A stretch of DNA of 64,000 bases from Desulforapulum sp034007745 (GTDB lineage Bacteria > Desulfobacterota > Desulfobacteria > Desulfobacterales > Desulfobacteraceae), in NCBI GenBank assembly GCA_034007745.1, contig JAVEQI010000006.1, forward strand, positions 42,166-106,165. The letters run 5' to 3'. A program made the position numbers and the translations under genes. Shown here piece by piece: positions 35,808-44,603 of the stretch; positions within the stretch are counted from its first letter, which is position 1, and every line of letters begins with the position of its first letter. The notes beneath the pieces were generated by a model. The model was given only the letters and a program-made list of their open reading frames with translations, was not told where the DNA came from and searched no databases.

Positions 35808-36022
35808 CTTAGCTGTTAGCTTTTAGCTAAATAGAATACCTTACAATCGTTGGGTTTTGTTCCTCAACCCAACCTACTACTATCTGCTAACAGCTAATGA
35901 CTAACAGCTATCGTGTTTCATGCTTCGTTGTGTCCGCAAAACATGTGGGTTTATGAGAAACAGCTTTTAGCTTTTAGCTCTCAGCTAAAAGCTAAAAGCT
36001 AACCGCTAACGGCTAACGGCTA
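35808..36022. repeat. Composite element: GCTAANN arrays plus REP-like core, copy 2
   Basis: Heptamer arrays lie at 35808-35829, 35885-35910 and 35961-36022, with the conserved core (GTGTTTCATGCTTCGTTGTG...) at 35911-35955. The segment 35962-35979 (AGCTTTTAGCTTTTAGCT) pairs perfectly with 35983-36000 across a 3-base loop. The array after it reads as five GCTAANN-type units. It lies between purN and the trxA promoter. Confidence 0.8.
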
Positions 36023-36084
36023 TTTTGAGAACAATAATGAAAGAGTCCTCCCAGGATGTCAAGTAAAGACAGGCCAGGATGATA

Positions 36085-36113
36085 TTGACAAAGCAATTTT
36101 AAAACCATATATT
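36085..36113 (+). promoter_or_regulatory. Promoter of the trxA-trxB-bamD operon
   Basis: TTGACA (36085-36090), 17 bp, TATATT (36108-36113), one mismatch from consensus, about 42 bp before the trxA start codon. AAAGGAAA precedes the ATG. Confidence 0.7.
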
Positions 36114-36155
36114 TACCGGGTGTTTCAAATGACCCTGTAAACAAAGGAAAAAAGT

Positions 36156-36476
36156 ATGTCAGAAATTTTAGAAATAGACGACGATGGTTTTGAAAAAGAC
36201 GTATTGAACTCAGACAAGCCTGTTGTAGTTGACTTCTGGGCTCCCTGGTGCGGTCCATGCAGAGCCATAGGTCCAATCGTTGAAGAGCTTGAGGCTGCCT
36301 ATGGAAGTACGGTCAAATTTGTCAAAGTCAATGTTGACGAAAACCCCGTTTCCCCCACAAAGTACGGTATTAAGGCCATCCCCACCCTCATCTTTTTTAA
36401 AGACGGCGAAATTGTTGACCAGATCACCGGCATGGTGTCTAAATCAAAGCTTGAAGAGGTTATCAAGGCCCTTTAG
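36156..36476 (+). CDS. trxA: Thioredoxin
   Basis: Cytoplasmic disulfide reductant, 106 residues. The active site WAPWCGPC is at about 29-36, followed by the thioredoxin-fold markers KVNVDENP, the cis-proline KAIPTLIFF, and a C-terminal helix. Length and motifs are standard. It is followed 36 bp later by thioredoxin reductase. Confidence 0.97.
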   Translation: MSEILEIDDDGFEKDVLNSDKPVVVDFWAPWCGPCRAIGPIVEELEAAYGSTVKFVKVNVDENPVSPTKYGIKAIPTLIFFKDGEIVDQITGMVSKSKLEEVIKAL

Positions 36477-36512
36477 CGGCCGGCAAATATTTGAGATAAG
36501 GAGAATGCGTCC

Positions 36513-37439
36513 ATGCCAGAGACCGATACAGATTATGAAATTGTAATCATTGGTGCAGGACCTGCAGGACTGACTGCGGGTATTTACGCTGCCCGGGCAA
36601 GAATGAAGGTGCTTCTTTTGGAAAAAGCAGTTCCGGGCGGTCAGGTGATCATGACAGACTGGGTTGAGAACTACCCGGGTTTTCCCGAGGGAATCAGTGG
36701 ATACGACCTCAGTGAAAAAATGCTCACCCAGGCAAAAAACCTGGGCCTTGAAATTTTCACAGAAGAGGTCACCTCCATGGAACTCTCCCCCCAGGTCAAG
36801 ACCATTCATATGGGAGAAAAAACCATCACGACAAAAAGCCTGATCATCACCACCGGGGCTTCACCCAAACGCCTCAATGCCGGTGAGGAGAAATTCATGG
36901 GCAAGGGAGTTTCCTTCTGTGCCACCTGCGATGCTCCGTTCTTCAAGAACAAGACGGTCCTCGCAGTGGGCGGCGGTGACACCGCCATCCAGGAGGCAAT
37001 ATACCTGACAAAGTTTGTCAACAAGGTATATGTCGTCCACCGGCGGGATGAACTCAGGGCCACAAAAATTCTCCAGGAACGGGCCTTTAAGAATGACAAA
37101 ATCGAATTTGTCTGGGATTCAGTTGTCACGGGCATGGATGGTTTGTTTGGAGTTGAAAATGTTCACGTTAAAAACGTAAAAACCGAGGAAACAAAAACTT
37201 TCAAGGTGGACGGCTGCTTTATCTGGGTAGGCACAACCCCGAATACCGAATTTCTAAAAGATGCCCTGGAGCTTGACTCCTGGGGCTTTATTGTTGCAGA
37301 TCAACATATGGCAACCTCTGTCCCCGGTGTTTTTGCTGCCGGCGATGTGCGAACCACCCCCTTGCGGCAAATTGCCACTGCCGTTGGAGACGCCGCCATT
37401 GCGGCTATTTCCGCCGAACACTATATCGAGAATTCATAA
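36513..37439 (+). CDS. trxB: Thioredoxin reductase
   Basis: FAD enzyme reducing thioredoxin. It has 308 residues: FAD motif GAGPAGLTAGIYAARA at 12-27, redox-active CATC near 136 (VSFCATCDAPFF), NADPH motif GGGDTAIQEA near 155, and the second FAD motif GVFAAGDVR near 275. In the NADPH domain HRRDELRA matches the basic HRR signature. AAGGAG precedes the ATG. It is 3 bp from bamD. Confidence 0.97.
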   Translation: MPETDTDYEIVIIGAGPAGLTAGIYAARARMKVLLLEKAVPGGQVIMTDWVENYPGFPEGISGYDLSEKMLTQAKNLGLEIFTEEVTSMELSPQVKTIHMGEKTITTKSLIITTGASPKRLNAGEEKFMGKGVSFCATCDAPFFKNKTVLAVGGGDTAIQEAIYLTKFVNKVYVVHRRDELRATKILQERAFKNDKIEFVWDSVVTGMDGLFGVENVHVKNVKTEETKTFKVDGCFIWVGTTPNTEFLKDALELDSWGFIVADQHMATSVPGVFAAGDVRTTPLRQIATAVGDAAIAAISAEHYIENS

Positions 37440-37442
37440 TAT

Positions 37443-38144
37443 ATGAAAAGACTCGCAGCAATCGTATTAATCCTGACCATGTTTACCGCCTCCGGGTTTA
37501 TCGCCTCCGGCTGCGCCTGGTTCAAAGGCAAGCATGAAATGGAAAAAAGTGCAGAGACCCTTGTTCGCGAAGGATCTTCCCAGTTCAGAAACCGCGATTT
37601 CAAGGATGCCATCAAATCATTTACCACCCTGAAAGACTGGTATCCTTTCAGTAAGTATGCGATTCTGGCAGAGTTGAAAATAGCCGATGCCCATTTCCAG
37701 CTCAAGGAGTATGATGAAGCCATCTTTGCCTACCAGGATTTTGAAAACCTTCATCCAAAGAATGAGGCCATTCCCTATATCATTTACCAAACAGGACGAT
37801 GCTGGTTTGAAAGGATAGACACCGTTGACAGGGACCAGAGCTCTACCCTAAAAGCCCTGACTGAATTCAACCGACTGATCCAGCGTTTTCCAGATGCCCC
37901 GGAGTCTGCCAGGGCAGCAGAACACGTTGAGGTGTGCATAAAAAGCCTTGCAGGCCATGAACTCTACGTTGCCGAATTTTATTTCAAGGCAAAATACTAT
38001 AAGGCCGCCATGAAAAGATTTGAGCATCTGTTTGCAAACTTTCCCGACACCAGGGAAGGGAAAGATGCCCTGGCCAGAATCGCCGAGTGTCGAGAAATGA
38101 TCGCCCAGGGCAAAGACCGGGGTAAAGACGTTGTTCTCGAATAG
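37443..38144 (+). CDS. bamD: Outer-membrane protein assembly factor BamD (TPR lipoprotein)
   Basis: Essential part of the BAM complex that inserts beta barrels into the outer membrane. It has 233 residues. A lipoprotein signal ends in SGCAWF, with the acylated Cys at 22. TPR repeats follow: FRNRDFKDAIKSFTTLKDWY, an AYQDFENLHP repeat, and LTEFNRLIQRFPDAP. BamD of E. coli is about 245 residues. Being third in a thioredoxin operon is not the usual E. coli arrangement. Confidence 0.9.
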   Translation: MKRLAAIVLILTMFTASGFIASGCAWFKGKHEMEKSAETLVREGSSQFRNRDFKDAIKSFTTLKDWYPFSKYAILAELKIADAHFQLKEYDEAIFAYQDFENLHPKNEAIPYIIYQTGRCWFERIDTVDRDQSSTLKALTEFNRLIQRFPDAPESARAAEHVEVCIKSLAGHELYVAEFYFKAKYYKAAMKRFEHLFANFPDTREGKDALARIAECREMIAQGKDRGKDVVLE

Positions 38145-38268
38145 ATCATTAATTTTCTTTACAAGCAATGTTAATTGAGGTATGAATTCCTGGTTAAAGT
38201 CTTTTGAGCTTAAAGTTTAAGTTAAATACAGTTTTGATAATATTTTTTTGTCTTTAAGGAGAGCAGTG

Positions 38269-38487
38269 ATGTCCAAGGAATGCAAGATATGCGGTAAAAA
38301 ACCCATGGTTGGAAACAATGTAAGCCATGCACACAACGTAAACAAAAGAAGGTTCAACCCCAATCTTCAGCGGGTGCGGGCGCTCTTGAACGGCCATGTC
38401 AAACGAGTCGATGTATGCACAAGCTGCATCAAGGCCGGCAAGGTAGTCAAGGCTCCCAACATGCCAAGGGTTGCTGACGCTTCCTAA
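38269..38487 (+). CDS. rpmB: 50S ribosomal protein L28
   Basis: 72 residues from ATG 38269, with AAGGAG upstream; an upstream TTG in frame is rejected. It begins MSKECKICGKKPMVGNNVSH, the L28 N-terminus, and has a zinc-binding-type Cys pair near 6-9 and a second pair in CTSCIKAGKV near 55-58, so it is a C+ form. It is alone here, not with rpmG. Its stop overlaps the convergent relA stop. Confidence 0.96.
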   Translation: MSKECKICGKKPMVGNNVSHAHNVNKRRFNPNLQRVRALLNGHVKRVDVCTSCIKAGKVVKAPNMPRVADAS

Positions 38488-40634
38488 TTGTTCGAGACCA
38501 TCCGCTTGACATCCTTGACCTGCTTTACCTTTCTTATCTCGGCCATGATTTTCCGGAGTCGATCAGTACTCTCCACGGATATGGTAAAATAGGAACTCAC
38601 CGCACTCAGCTCGGATGTGTCTGTACTTGCGTTAATGATATTTGCATTGTTTTTGGTGATGGCGGAAACAACGTCATTCAAAAGCCCTAACCTGTCGGTG
38701 GAGCGCACTCGGATCAACGCGGGATATGACTCGCTGAAGTCATCGCTCCACTCGACTTCAATCAGCCTTTCAGGGGCCATTTTTTGAACGGTGGTGCAGC
38801 TTTTTCTATGAACGGTAACTCCTTGTCCCTGGGTGATATACCCAATAATAGGGTCTCCAGGCAAGGGGCTGCAGCATTTTGAAAACCTGATCAGAATATC
38901 GTCCAAACCCTTGACAATAATTCCCTCCCTGGTCTTTTTTCGAATATTAGACTTGATAAGCTTATCAAGAATAGAAGGCTCCTGCTGACCTTCCATTTCA
39001 GGCAGGGCACGATTCATGATCTGAATCGGCGTAATATTGCCGTGCCCCACATGGGCGATGAGATCCTCCACCTGCTTAAACCCATAGCTTTCCGAAACCT
39101 GTTCGATTTCACCGGATTTTAAAAGGGCATTAAAGTTATGTCCCCTTTTCCTGAACTGTTTTTCACACATCTCACGACCAAGACTTATGCTTCTCTCCCT
39201 CTCCCTGGTCCTGACCCACTGACGAATCTTGGTCTTGGCCTTTACCGTCTTGACAAAATTAAGCCAGTCCACGCTGGGGTGACTCCCCTTGGATGTGACG
39301 ATCTCAACCGTATCTCCGGTTTTCAAGCCATGGGTCAGGGTGACAAGCTTGCCGTTTACCCGTGCCCCCGTGCACTGATCTCCCACCTCGGTGTGGATGA
39401 GATAGGCAAAATCCACCGGGGTTGCCCCCCTGGGCAGAGTCTTGATCTCTCCATGGGGAGTGAACAGGTAAATCTCGTCGGAGTAAAGGTCGATGCGGAC
39501 ATTTTCCAGAAACTCGTCTGGATCACTGAAATTCTCCTGGTTCTCCACAAGATTTCGAATCCAGGCAAAGGCTTCCCCCGCACTCTCGTCAAAGGTTGTC
39601 CCCTGCTTATAGCTCCAGTGGGCGGCAATGCCTGATTCTGCAATGCGATCCATTTCCCGTGTCCGGATCTGCAGCTCCACCCTGTCACCCCTGGGACCTA
39701 TGACCGTTGTGTGCAGGGACTGGTACATGTTGGGTTTGGGGACTCCGATATAATCCTTGATCTTTCCGGAAATGGGTTTCCACATGGAGTGAATCAACCC
39801 CATAACCTCATAACACCTGGAGACAGTATCAACAATAATCCTGAAGGCAACGATATCGTAAATCTCCTCAAACTCAAGGTTCTGGGAGACCATCTTGTGG
39901 TAGATGCTGTAATGCTGTTTAAAGCGTCCCTTGATATCTGCCTCAATGTTTGCCTCCCCAAGCTTATGAGTGACCTTTTCCATGACCGTTGCGATATAGC
40001 TCTCCTGCTCCTCCTTTGCCCTGTTGACAAGGCGATCGATCTCTGCATATTCCTGGGGATGAGTATATAAAAAAGAGATGTCCTCGAGTTCCTGCTTGAT
40101 CCAGAAGATACCGAGCCGGGCCGCAATGGGCGCATAAATATCCAGGGTCTCCTGGGCGATGCTCCTCTGCTTTTCCGGACTTTTATGGAATTTCAGGGTT
40201 CGCATGTTGTGAATGCGGTCGGCAAGCTTGATAAGAACCACCCTTATATCGTCGGCCATGGCAAGAATCATCTTTCTCAAGCTCTCGGCCTGCTGGGCCG
40301 CCTTGGTGGAAAAGGTGAGCTTGGAGATCTTTGTGACACCTGCAACGATGTGGAGAATTCCCGGTCCGAACATCTCCAAGATCTCCTGTTCGGTTGCATG
40401 GGTATCCTCGATCACATCGTGGAGAAGCGCTGCGGCAACACTTTCCACATCCAGCTTCATGTCGGCAAGGATGGCGGCCACCTCCAGGGGATGTGAAAGA
40501 TAGGGCTCTCCTGAAAGCCGCATCTGACCCGCATGGACCCTGGCTGAATATACATAGGCCCGGTCAATGACGTCAAGATCCGCCCCGGGATTGTTTTCAA
40601 CGATCTTATCGAGGATATCGGTTATTCTTATCAT
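38484..40634 (-). CDS. Bifunctional (p)ppGpp synthetase/hydrolase RelA/SpoT
   Basis: Stringent-response enzyme, 716 residues. The N-terminal hydrolase domain has the metal-binding HD motif in LLHDVIEDT near 70-77 and LADRIHNMRT near 137. The synthetase domain has the IKDYIGVPKPNMYQSLHT segment near 297. A TGS domain (FTPHGEIKTLPRGATPVDFAY) starts near 393 and a C-terminal ACT domain ends the protein. The intact HD box suggests both activities, as in a single Rsh enzyme. It ends the ispG-proS-relA transcript. Confidence 0.95.
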   Translation of the reverse strand: MIRITDILDKIVENNPGADLDVIDRAYVYSARVHAGQMRLSGEPYLSHPLEVAAILADMKLDVESVAAALLHDVIEDTHATEQEILEMFGPGILHIVAGVTKISKLTFSTKAAQQAESLRKMILAMADDIRVVLIKLADRIHNMRTLKFHKSPEKQRSIAQETLDIYAPIAARLGIFWIKQELEDISFLYTHPQEYAEIDRLVNRAKEEQESYIATVMEKVTHKLGEANIEADIKGRFKQHYSIYHKMVSQNLEFEEIYDIVAFRIIVDTVSRCYEVMGLIHSMWKPISGKIKDYIGVPKPNMYQSLHTTVIGPRGDRVELQIRTREMDRIAESGIAAHWSYKQGTTFDESAGEAFAWIRNLVENQENFSDPDEFLENVRIDLYSDEIYLFTPHGEIKTLPRGATPVDFAYLIHTEVGDQCTGARVNGKLVTLTHGLKTGDTVEIVTSKGSHPSVDWLNFVKTVKAKTKIRQWVRTRERERSISLGREMCEKQFRKRGHNFNALLKSGEIEQVSESYGFKQVEDLIAHVGHGNITPIQIMNRALPEMEGQQEPSILDKLIKSNIRKKTREGIIVKGLDDILIRFSKCCSPLPGDPIIGYITQGQGVTVHRKSCTTVQKMAPERLIEVEWSDDFSESYPALIRVRSTDRLGLLNDVVSAITKNNANIINASTDTSELSAVSSYFTISVESTDRLRKIMAEIRKVKQVKDVKRMVSNN

Positions 40635-40653
40635 GATTCAAGCCTTTTCCCGG

Positions 40654-42168
40654 TCAATATGCCTTTGCAAACAACACCCTGCGTCCGCTTGCCTTACCGC
40701 AGCAGATGCAGGTTCCCTGCTCCGTGTTCGAGCTGAAGGGGATGCAGCGAATTGTAACGGAAAGCTCGTCCTTTACCTTTGCCTCGCACTCGGCCGATCC
40801 ACACCAGTGGGCCATGGCAAATCCACCGTGGATGCTGTTCTCATCAGGAGAGGTGAACAAAGCTTTGAATTCAACGGGATCATCGATTACAACGGTGTTT
40901 TCTTCCCTAAATGCGAGGGCCCGGTTAAAGAGGTTTTTCTGCATATCCTCGAGTATGGTATCAATGGTGCTGATAAAAACCTCCCTTGAAATCGAGGCTT
41001 TTTCGCCGGGTTTCTGGTCCCTTCTGGCAAGATAAACAGAGTCGTTCTCAATGTCCCTTGGTCCGATCTCGGCCCTTAGGGGTATACCCTTCTTGATCCA
41101 GTCCCAGGCCCTTGCACCGCCAGTATCCCTGTCGTCTATCTCAACCCTGATCCTTGAACCGTCATAGATCCGATTTGTGAGGGCGTGGGATAGATTCCTG
41201 GTGTACTCCATCACTCGGGTCCTGTCCTCTTCGTTTCGAAAAATGGGGAGCAGCACCACATGGGCGGGAGCCACCCTTGGAGGCATGATCACACCGTCGT
41301 CGTCGGCATGGGTCATTATCATGCCGCCGATCATCCGGGTCGAAGTGCCCCAGGAGGTTGTCCAGGCGAACTCTTCCTGGGCATCGGCATTCTGAAAACG
41401 AATGTCGGAACTCCGGGCAAAATTTTGGCCCAGAAAATGGGAGGTCCCGGCCTGGAGCGCCTTTTTGTCCTGCATCATGGCCTCGATGCAAACAGTATCC
41501 ACGGCCCCCGGAAATCTTTCTGAGGGTGTCTTTCTCCCCCTGACAACAGGCATGGCAAGGTAATTCTCGACAAAACGTGTATAGATATCGAGCATCATCA
41601 TGGTTCGTTCCCTTGCCTCGGCCTCGTTGGCATGGGCCGTGTGGCCCTCCTGCCAGAGGAATTCGCTTGTCCTCAAGAAAATCCGGGTCCTCATCTCCCA
41701 GCGCACCACATTGGCCCATTGATTCAGGAGAATGGGAAGATCCCGATAACTCGAGGTCCACCTGGACATGGATTCACCGATAATGGTCTCAGAGGTGGGT
41801 CTTACCACAAGGGGTTCGGTGAGTTTTCCCGCAGGAACGAGCTTACCGTCCTCATCTGCCTCAAGCCTGTGGTGGGTTACAACTGCGCATTCTTTGGCAA
41901 ATCCCTCCACATGCTCGGCCTCTTTCTCAAGATAACTCAAGGGAATAAACAGGGGAAAATAGGCATTCCTGACACCCGTCTCCTTGAACATCCCATCCAT
42001 GGCAGCCACGATGTTTTCCCACAGGGCATAACCCCAGGGTTTGATGACCATGCAACCGCGAACCGGTGATTTCTCAGCCATTTCCGATGCCTTAACCACC
42101 TCCTGGTACCACATTGGATAGTCCTCTGACCGGGTGGGAGAGATTCCATTCTTTGCCTGTTTTGCCAT
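40654..42168 (-). CDS. proS: Prolyl-tRNA synthetase, archaeal/eukaryotic-like form
   Basis: Charges tRNA-Pro. It has 504 residues. Class II motifs: motif 2 region WEMRTRIFLRTSEFLWQEGH and motif 3 region with GTSTRMIGGMIMTHADDDG. It lacks the long editing insertion of typical bacterial ProRS (about 570 residues) and has a C-terminal zinc-type domain with CGSAECEAK and CICCGKASG, ending in Tyr. These are the marks of the archaeal/eukaryotic-like type found in some bacteria. The start directly follows the ispG stop; relA follows. Confidence 0.95.
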   Translation of the reverse strand: MAKQAKNGISPTRSEDYPMWYQEVVKASEMAEKSPVRGCMVIKPWGYALWENIVAAMDGMFKETGVRNAYFPLFIPLSYLEKEAEHVEGFAKECAVVTHHRLEADEDGKLVPAGKLTEPLVVRPTSETIIGESMSRWTSSYRDLPILLNQWANVVRWEMRTRIFLRTSEFLWQEGHTAHANEAEARERTMMMLDIYTRFVENYLAMPVVRGRKTPSERFPGAVDTVCIEAMMQDKKALQAGTSHFLGQNFARSSDIRFQNADAQEEFAWTTSWGTSTRMIGGMIMTHADDDGVIMPPRVAPAHVVLLPIFRNEEDRTRVMEYTRNLSHALTNRIYDGSRIRVEIDDRDTGGARAWDWIKKGIPLRAEIGPRDIENDSVYLARRDQKPGEKASISREVFISTIDTILEDMQKNLFNRALAFREENTVVIDDPVEFKALFTSPDENSIHGGFAMAHWCGSAECEAKVKDELSVTIRCIPFSSNTEQGTCICCGKASGRRVLFAKAY

Positions 42169-43248
42169 CTATTTTCCTCCTGAGTTTATTTTTAAGTTTT
42201 CTATTTCCCCAAGCAGAACCCGGACAAGGTCATGCTGATCAATTTTACGAACCACCTTCCCCTTTTTGAACAGAATGCCGAAGCCGTCACCGCCCGCAAT
42301 GCCAATGTCGGCCTCCTTTGCCTCACCTGGCCCGTTGACCACGCAGCCCATGATGGCAACCTTTATATCAAGGGGACAGTTGATAAGCTCCGCCTCCACC
42401 TGTTCGGCAACGGTGAAAAGATCGATCCTGCAGCGCCCGCAGGTGGGGCAGGAGATAATTTCAGGCCCCCTGGATCTCAGACCAAGGGCTCTCAGGATCT
42501 CCCAGGCTGTTCTCACCTCTTCCACCGGATCACGGGTAAGGGAAACCCGGATGGTGTCGCCGATGCCTTCGGACAGAAGCATGCCGATGCCAATTGCCGA
42601 TTTTGTGATACCGGCAAAGAGCCCTCCCGCCTCGGTCACCCCCACATGGAGGGGAACGTCCGTGCGTTGGCCGATCAGGCGGTAAGCCGCAACGGTTCTC
42701 GCCACATCCGACGCCTTGAGGGATACCTTTATATCATTAAAGCCAAGATCTTCAAGCATCCTGATGTTTTCCACGGCACTTTCGACCATGGCCGCCGGGG
42801 TGGGTCCGAGCCTTTTGACTATTTCGCGATCAAGGGAGCCTGCGTTAACACCGATGCGTATGGAAACTCCCCTCTGGGCTGCACTGTTCACAACCTCACG
42901 GATCTTCCAGGGCTCACCAATATTTCCAGGATTGATCCGCAGCCCGTCAGCCCCTGATTCCACAGAGGCGACGGCAAGCCTGTAGTCAAAGTGGATATCT
43001 GCTATCACAGGGATATTGATCTTTGGACAAATTTGAGCAAGAGAAAGGGCCGCTTCCATGTCGGGAACGGCCACCCTGACAATTTCACACCCCGCAGCCT
43101 CAAGCCGATGGATCTGGGCAAGGGTCGCTGTAACGTCCCCTGTCTGGGTATTGGTCATGGACTGAACAGCCACGGGCTGGCCGTCACCCACAACGACCTT
43201 TCCAACCGACAGCCTGCGGGTATTTCTCCTCTCTTGAACCAGTGACAT
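42169..43248 (-). CDS. ispG: 4-hydroxy-3-methylbut-2-enyl diphosphate synthase IspG (GcpE)
   Basis: Fe-S enzyme of the MEP isoprenoid pathway. The start is placed at 43248 (MSLVQERRNTRRLSVGKVVV), giving 359 residues; the frame stays open for 65 codons upstream but that part has no IspG similarity. Visible signatures are QSMTNTQTGDV near 28, ADIHFDYRLA, and the cluster ligands in ISCPTCGRCRIDL near 264 and MGCVVNGPGEAKEAD near 300. It heads an ispG-proS-relA operon. Confidence 0.95.
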   Translation of the reverse strand: MSLVQERRNTRRLSVGKVVVGDGQPVAVQSMTNTQTGDVTATLAQIHRLEAAGCEIVRVAVPDMEAALSLAQICPKINIPVIADIHFDYRLAVASVESGADGLRINPGNIGEPWKIREVVNSAAQRGVSIRIGVNAGSLDREIVKRLGPTPAAMVESAVENIRMLEDLGFNDIKVSLKASDVARTVAAYRLIGQRTDVPLHVGVTEAGGLFAGITKSAIGIGMLLSEGIGDTIRVSLTRDPVEEVRTAWEILRALGLRSRGPEIISCPTCGRCRIDLFTVAEQVEAELINCPLDIKVAIMGCVVNGPGEAKEADIGIAGGDGFGILFKKGKVVRKIDQHDLVRVLLGEIENLKINSGGK

Positions 43249-43520
43249 TCCCTGTAAAACTCCTGAACCTGTAAATTTTAATAAATAACCGCCGAATGCA
43301 GACCAAAGGCAACCCACTGCCTGTTTCAAAAAGCCTGCCCGATTCTGGCATTGTAAACATTCGGGTTGGTAATGTAAATCCTTGACCAGTGCCTCATATT
43401 TACCCGGCATTGATGGACTGTGAAGAATAACACCTAAATTCAATCATGGCAAATTTTTTGAATTCTTCCCCAGGAATTCTCATTCTGGTTGTACATTAGA
43501 GGCAACAGTCGATATTCCAC

Positions 43521-43635
43521 TTTAGCTCTTAGCTTTTAGCAGTTAGCTCTTAGTTTTTAGCTAACTGCTAACCGCTAAAAGCTTACAGCTATCGTGTTTC
43601 ATAGTTCGTTGTGTCTGCCAGGACGTGTGGATTAT
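43521..43635. repeat. Composite element: GCTAANN arrays plus REP-like core, copy 3
   Basis: Inverted heptamer arrays (43521-43590) run directly into the core ATCGTGTTTCATAGTTCGTTG... at 43591-43635. From ACAGCTATCGTGTTTCAT onward it is nearly identical to 35901-35955, which shows the array and core form one unit. It lies between ispG and the amino-acid ABC operon. Confidence 0.8.
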
Positions 43636-43723
43636 TTGGAAGGCCAATTCATGAATTACCCTAGGCATTACCCGTTAAAATGAGAATAGCATAAGCCCCG
43701 GAACAAATTTCCAGGAGGGCAAA

Positions 43724-43737
43724 TTGCACTTGTGCAA
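43724..43737. promoter_or_regulatory. Palindromic operator candidate upstream of the amino-acid ABC operon
   Basis: TTGCACTTGTGCAA is a perfect 14-bp dyad 55 bp before the first gene. Its place suggests a repressor or activator site for the transporter. No known regulator can be assigned. Apart from this and the repeat, 43249-43791 holds no gene. Confidence 0.4.
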
Positions 43738-43791
43738 ATTTTCATTAATTGGTAGGGTACAACCGGAAATAAAAACATACAGGGGTGGCAA

Positions 43792-44568
43792 GTGAAGACA
43801 GTGGAAAAAGAAGCTATAAGGGTGGAATCCCTTCATAAGGATTTTGGCAGGCTTAAGGTGCTAAAGGGAATATCTGTTGCCGCAAACGAAGGGGATGTCA
43901 TCGCCCTCATCGGGTCCAGCGGTTCGGGCAAAAGCACCTTCCTGAGATGCATGAACCTGCTGGAGATCCCAACTGCGGGAGAATTATATGTAGGTGGGGA
44001 ACACATAAAGCTCAAAAAAAACCGCAGCAACACGACCGTGCCCGCAGATCGAAAGCAGGTGGACCGAATCCGAACCCGCCTGGCAATGGTGTTCCAGCAC
44101 TTTAACCTCTGGTCTCATATGACGGTCCTTGAAAACATCATGGAGGCCCCGGTCCATGTGCTCAAACGTCCGAAAAAAGAGGCGAAGGGGACGGCCATGG
44201 CTCTCCTGGAAAAGGTCGGCATTGCCGAACGTTCCCACTACTTCCCCTCCCAGCTTTCCGGCGGCCAGCAGCAGCGGGCGGCCATTGCCAGGGCCCTTGC
44301 AATGGAGCCGGAGGTTCTTTTATTTGACGAGCCCACCTCGGCCCTTGATCCGGAGCTTGTGGGTGAGGTCCTGAAAGTTATGCAGGACCTTGTAAAAGAG
44401 GGACGAACCATGATCATGGCCACCCATGAGATGGGATTTGCAAGGGAAGTATCGTCCAAGGTGATCTTCCTTGACCAGGGGGTCATCGAGGCCCAGGGTT
44501 CACCAGCCTACATCTTTGGATCTCCGGATTCAGAAAGATGCAGGCAGTTCCTTTCAAATCTAATGTAG
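43792..44568 (+). CDS. Polar amino-acid ABC transporter, ATP-binding subunit
   Basis: 258 residues, GTG start with AGGGG upstream. Walker A is GSSGSGKST near 42-50, the signature LSGGQQQRAAIARALA near 152, and Walker B VLLFDEPTSALDPELV; the H-loop ATHEMGFA follows. The sequence is of the HisP/GlnQ class (polar amino-acid uptake), and an insertion around KLKKNRSNTTVPADRK is typical of HisP-like members. First gene of a four-gene uptake operon. Confidence 0.95.
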   Translation: MKTVEKEAIRVESLHKDFGRLKVLKGISVAANEGDVIALIGSSGSGKSTFLRCMNLLEIPTAGELYVGGEHIKLKKNRSNTTVPADRKQVDRIRTRLAMVFQHFNLWSHMTVLENIMEAPVHVLKRPKKEAKGTAMALLEKVGIAERSHYFPSQLSGGQQQRAAIARALAMEPEVLLFDEPTSALDPELVGEVLKVMQDLVKEGRTMIMATHEMGFAREVSSKVIFLDQGVIEAQGSPAYIFGSPDSERCRQFLSNLM

Positions 44569-44603
44569 GAAAAGATAGCCATACCCAAACTTAAATTGAG
44601 GAG

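Noticed and set aside
41162..41761. 199-codon minus-strand frame inside proS
   Set aside because: It is on the same strand but in another frame of a clear prolyl-tRNA synthetase, with no domain or start signal.
43249..43443. 65-codon upstream extension of ispG
   Set aside because: With it the protein would be longer than the IspG family, and the added residues have no similarity to it; the ATG at 43248 gives the normal 359 residues.
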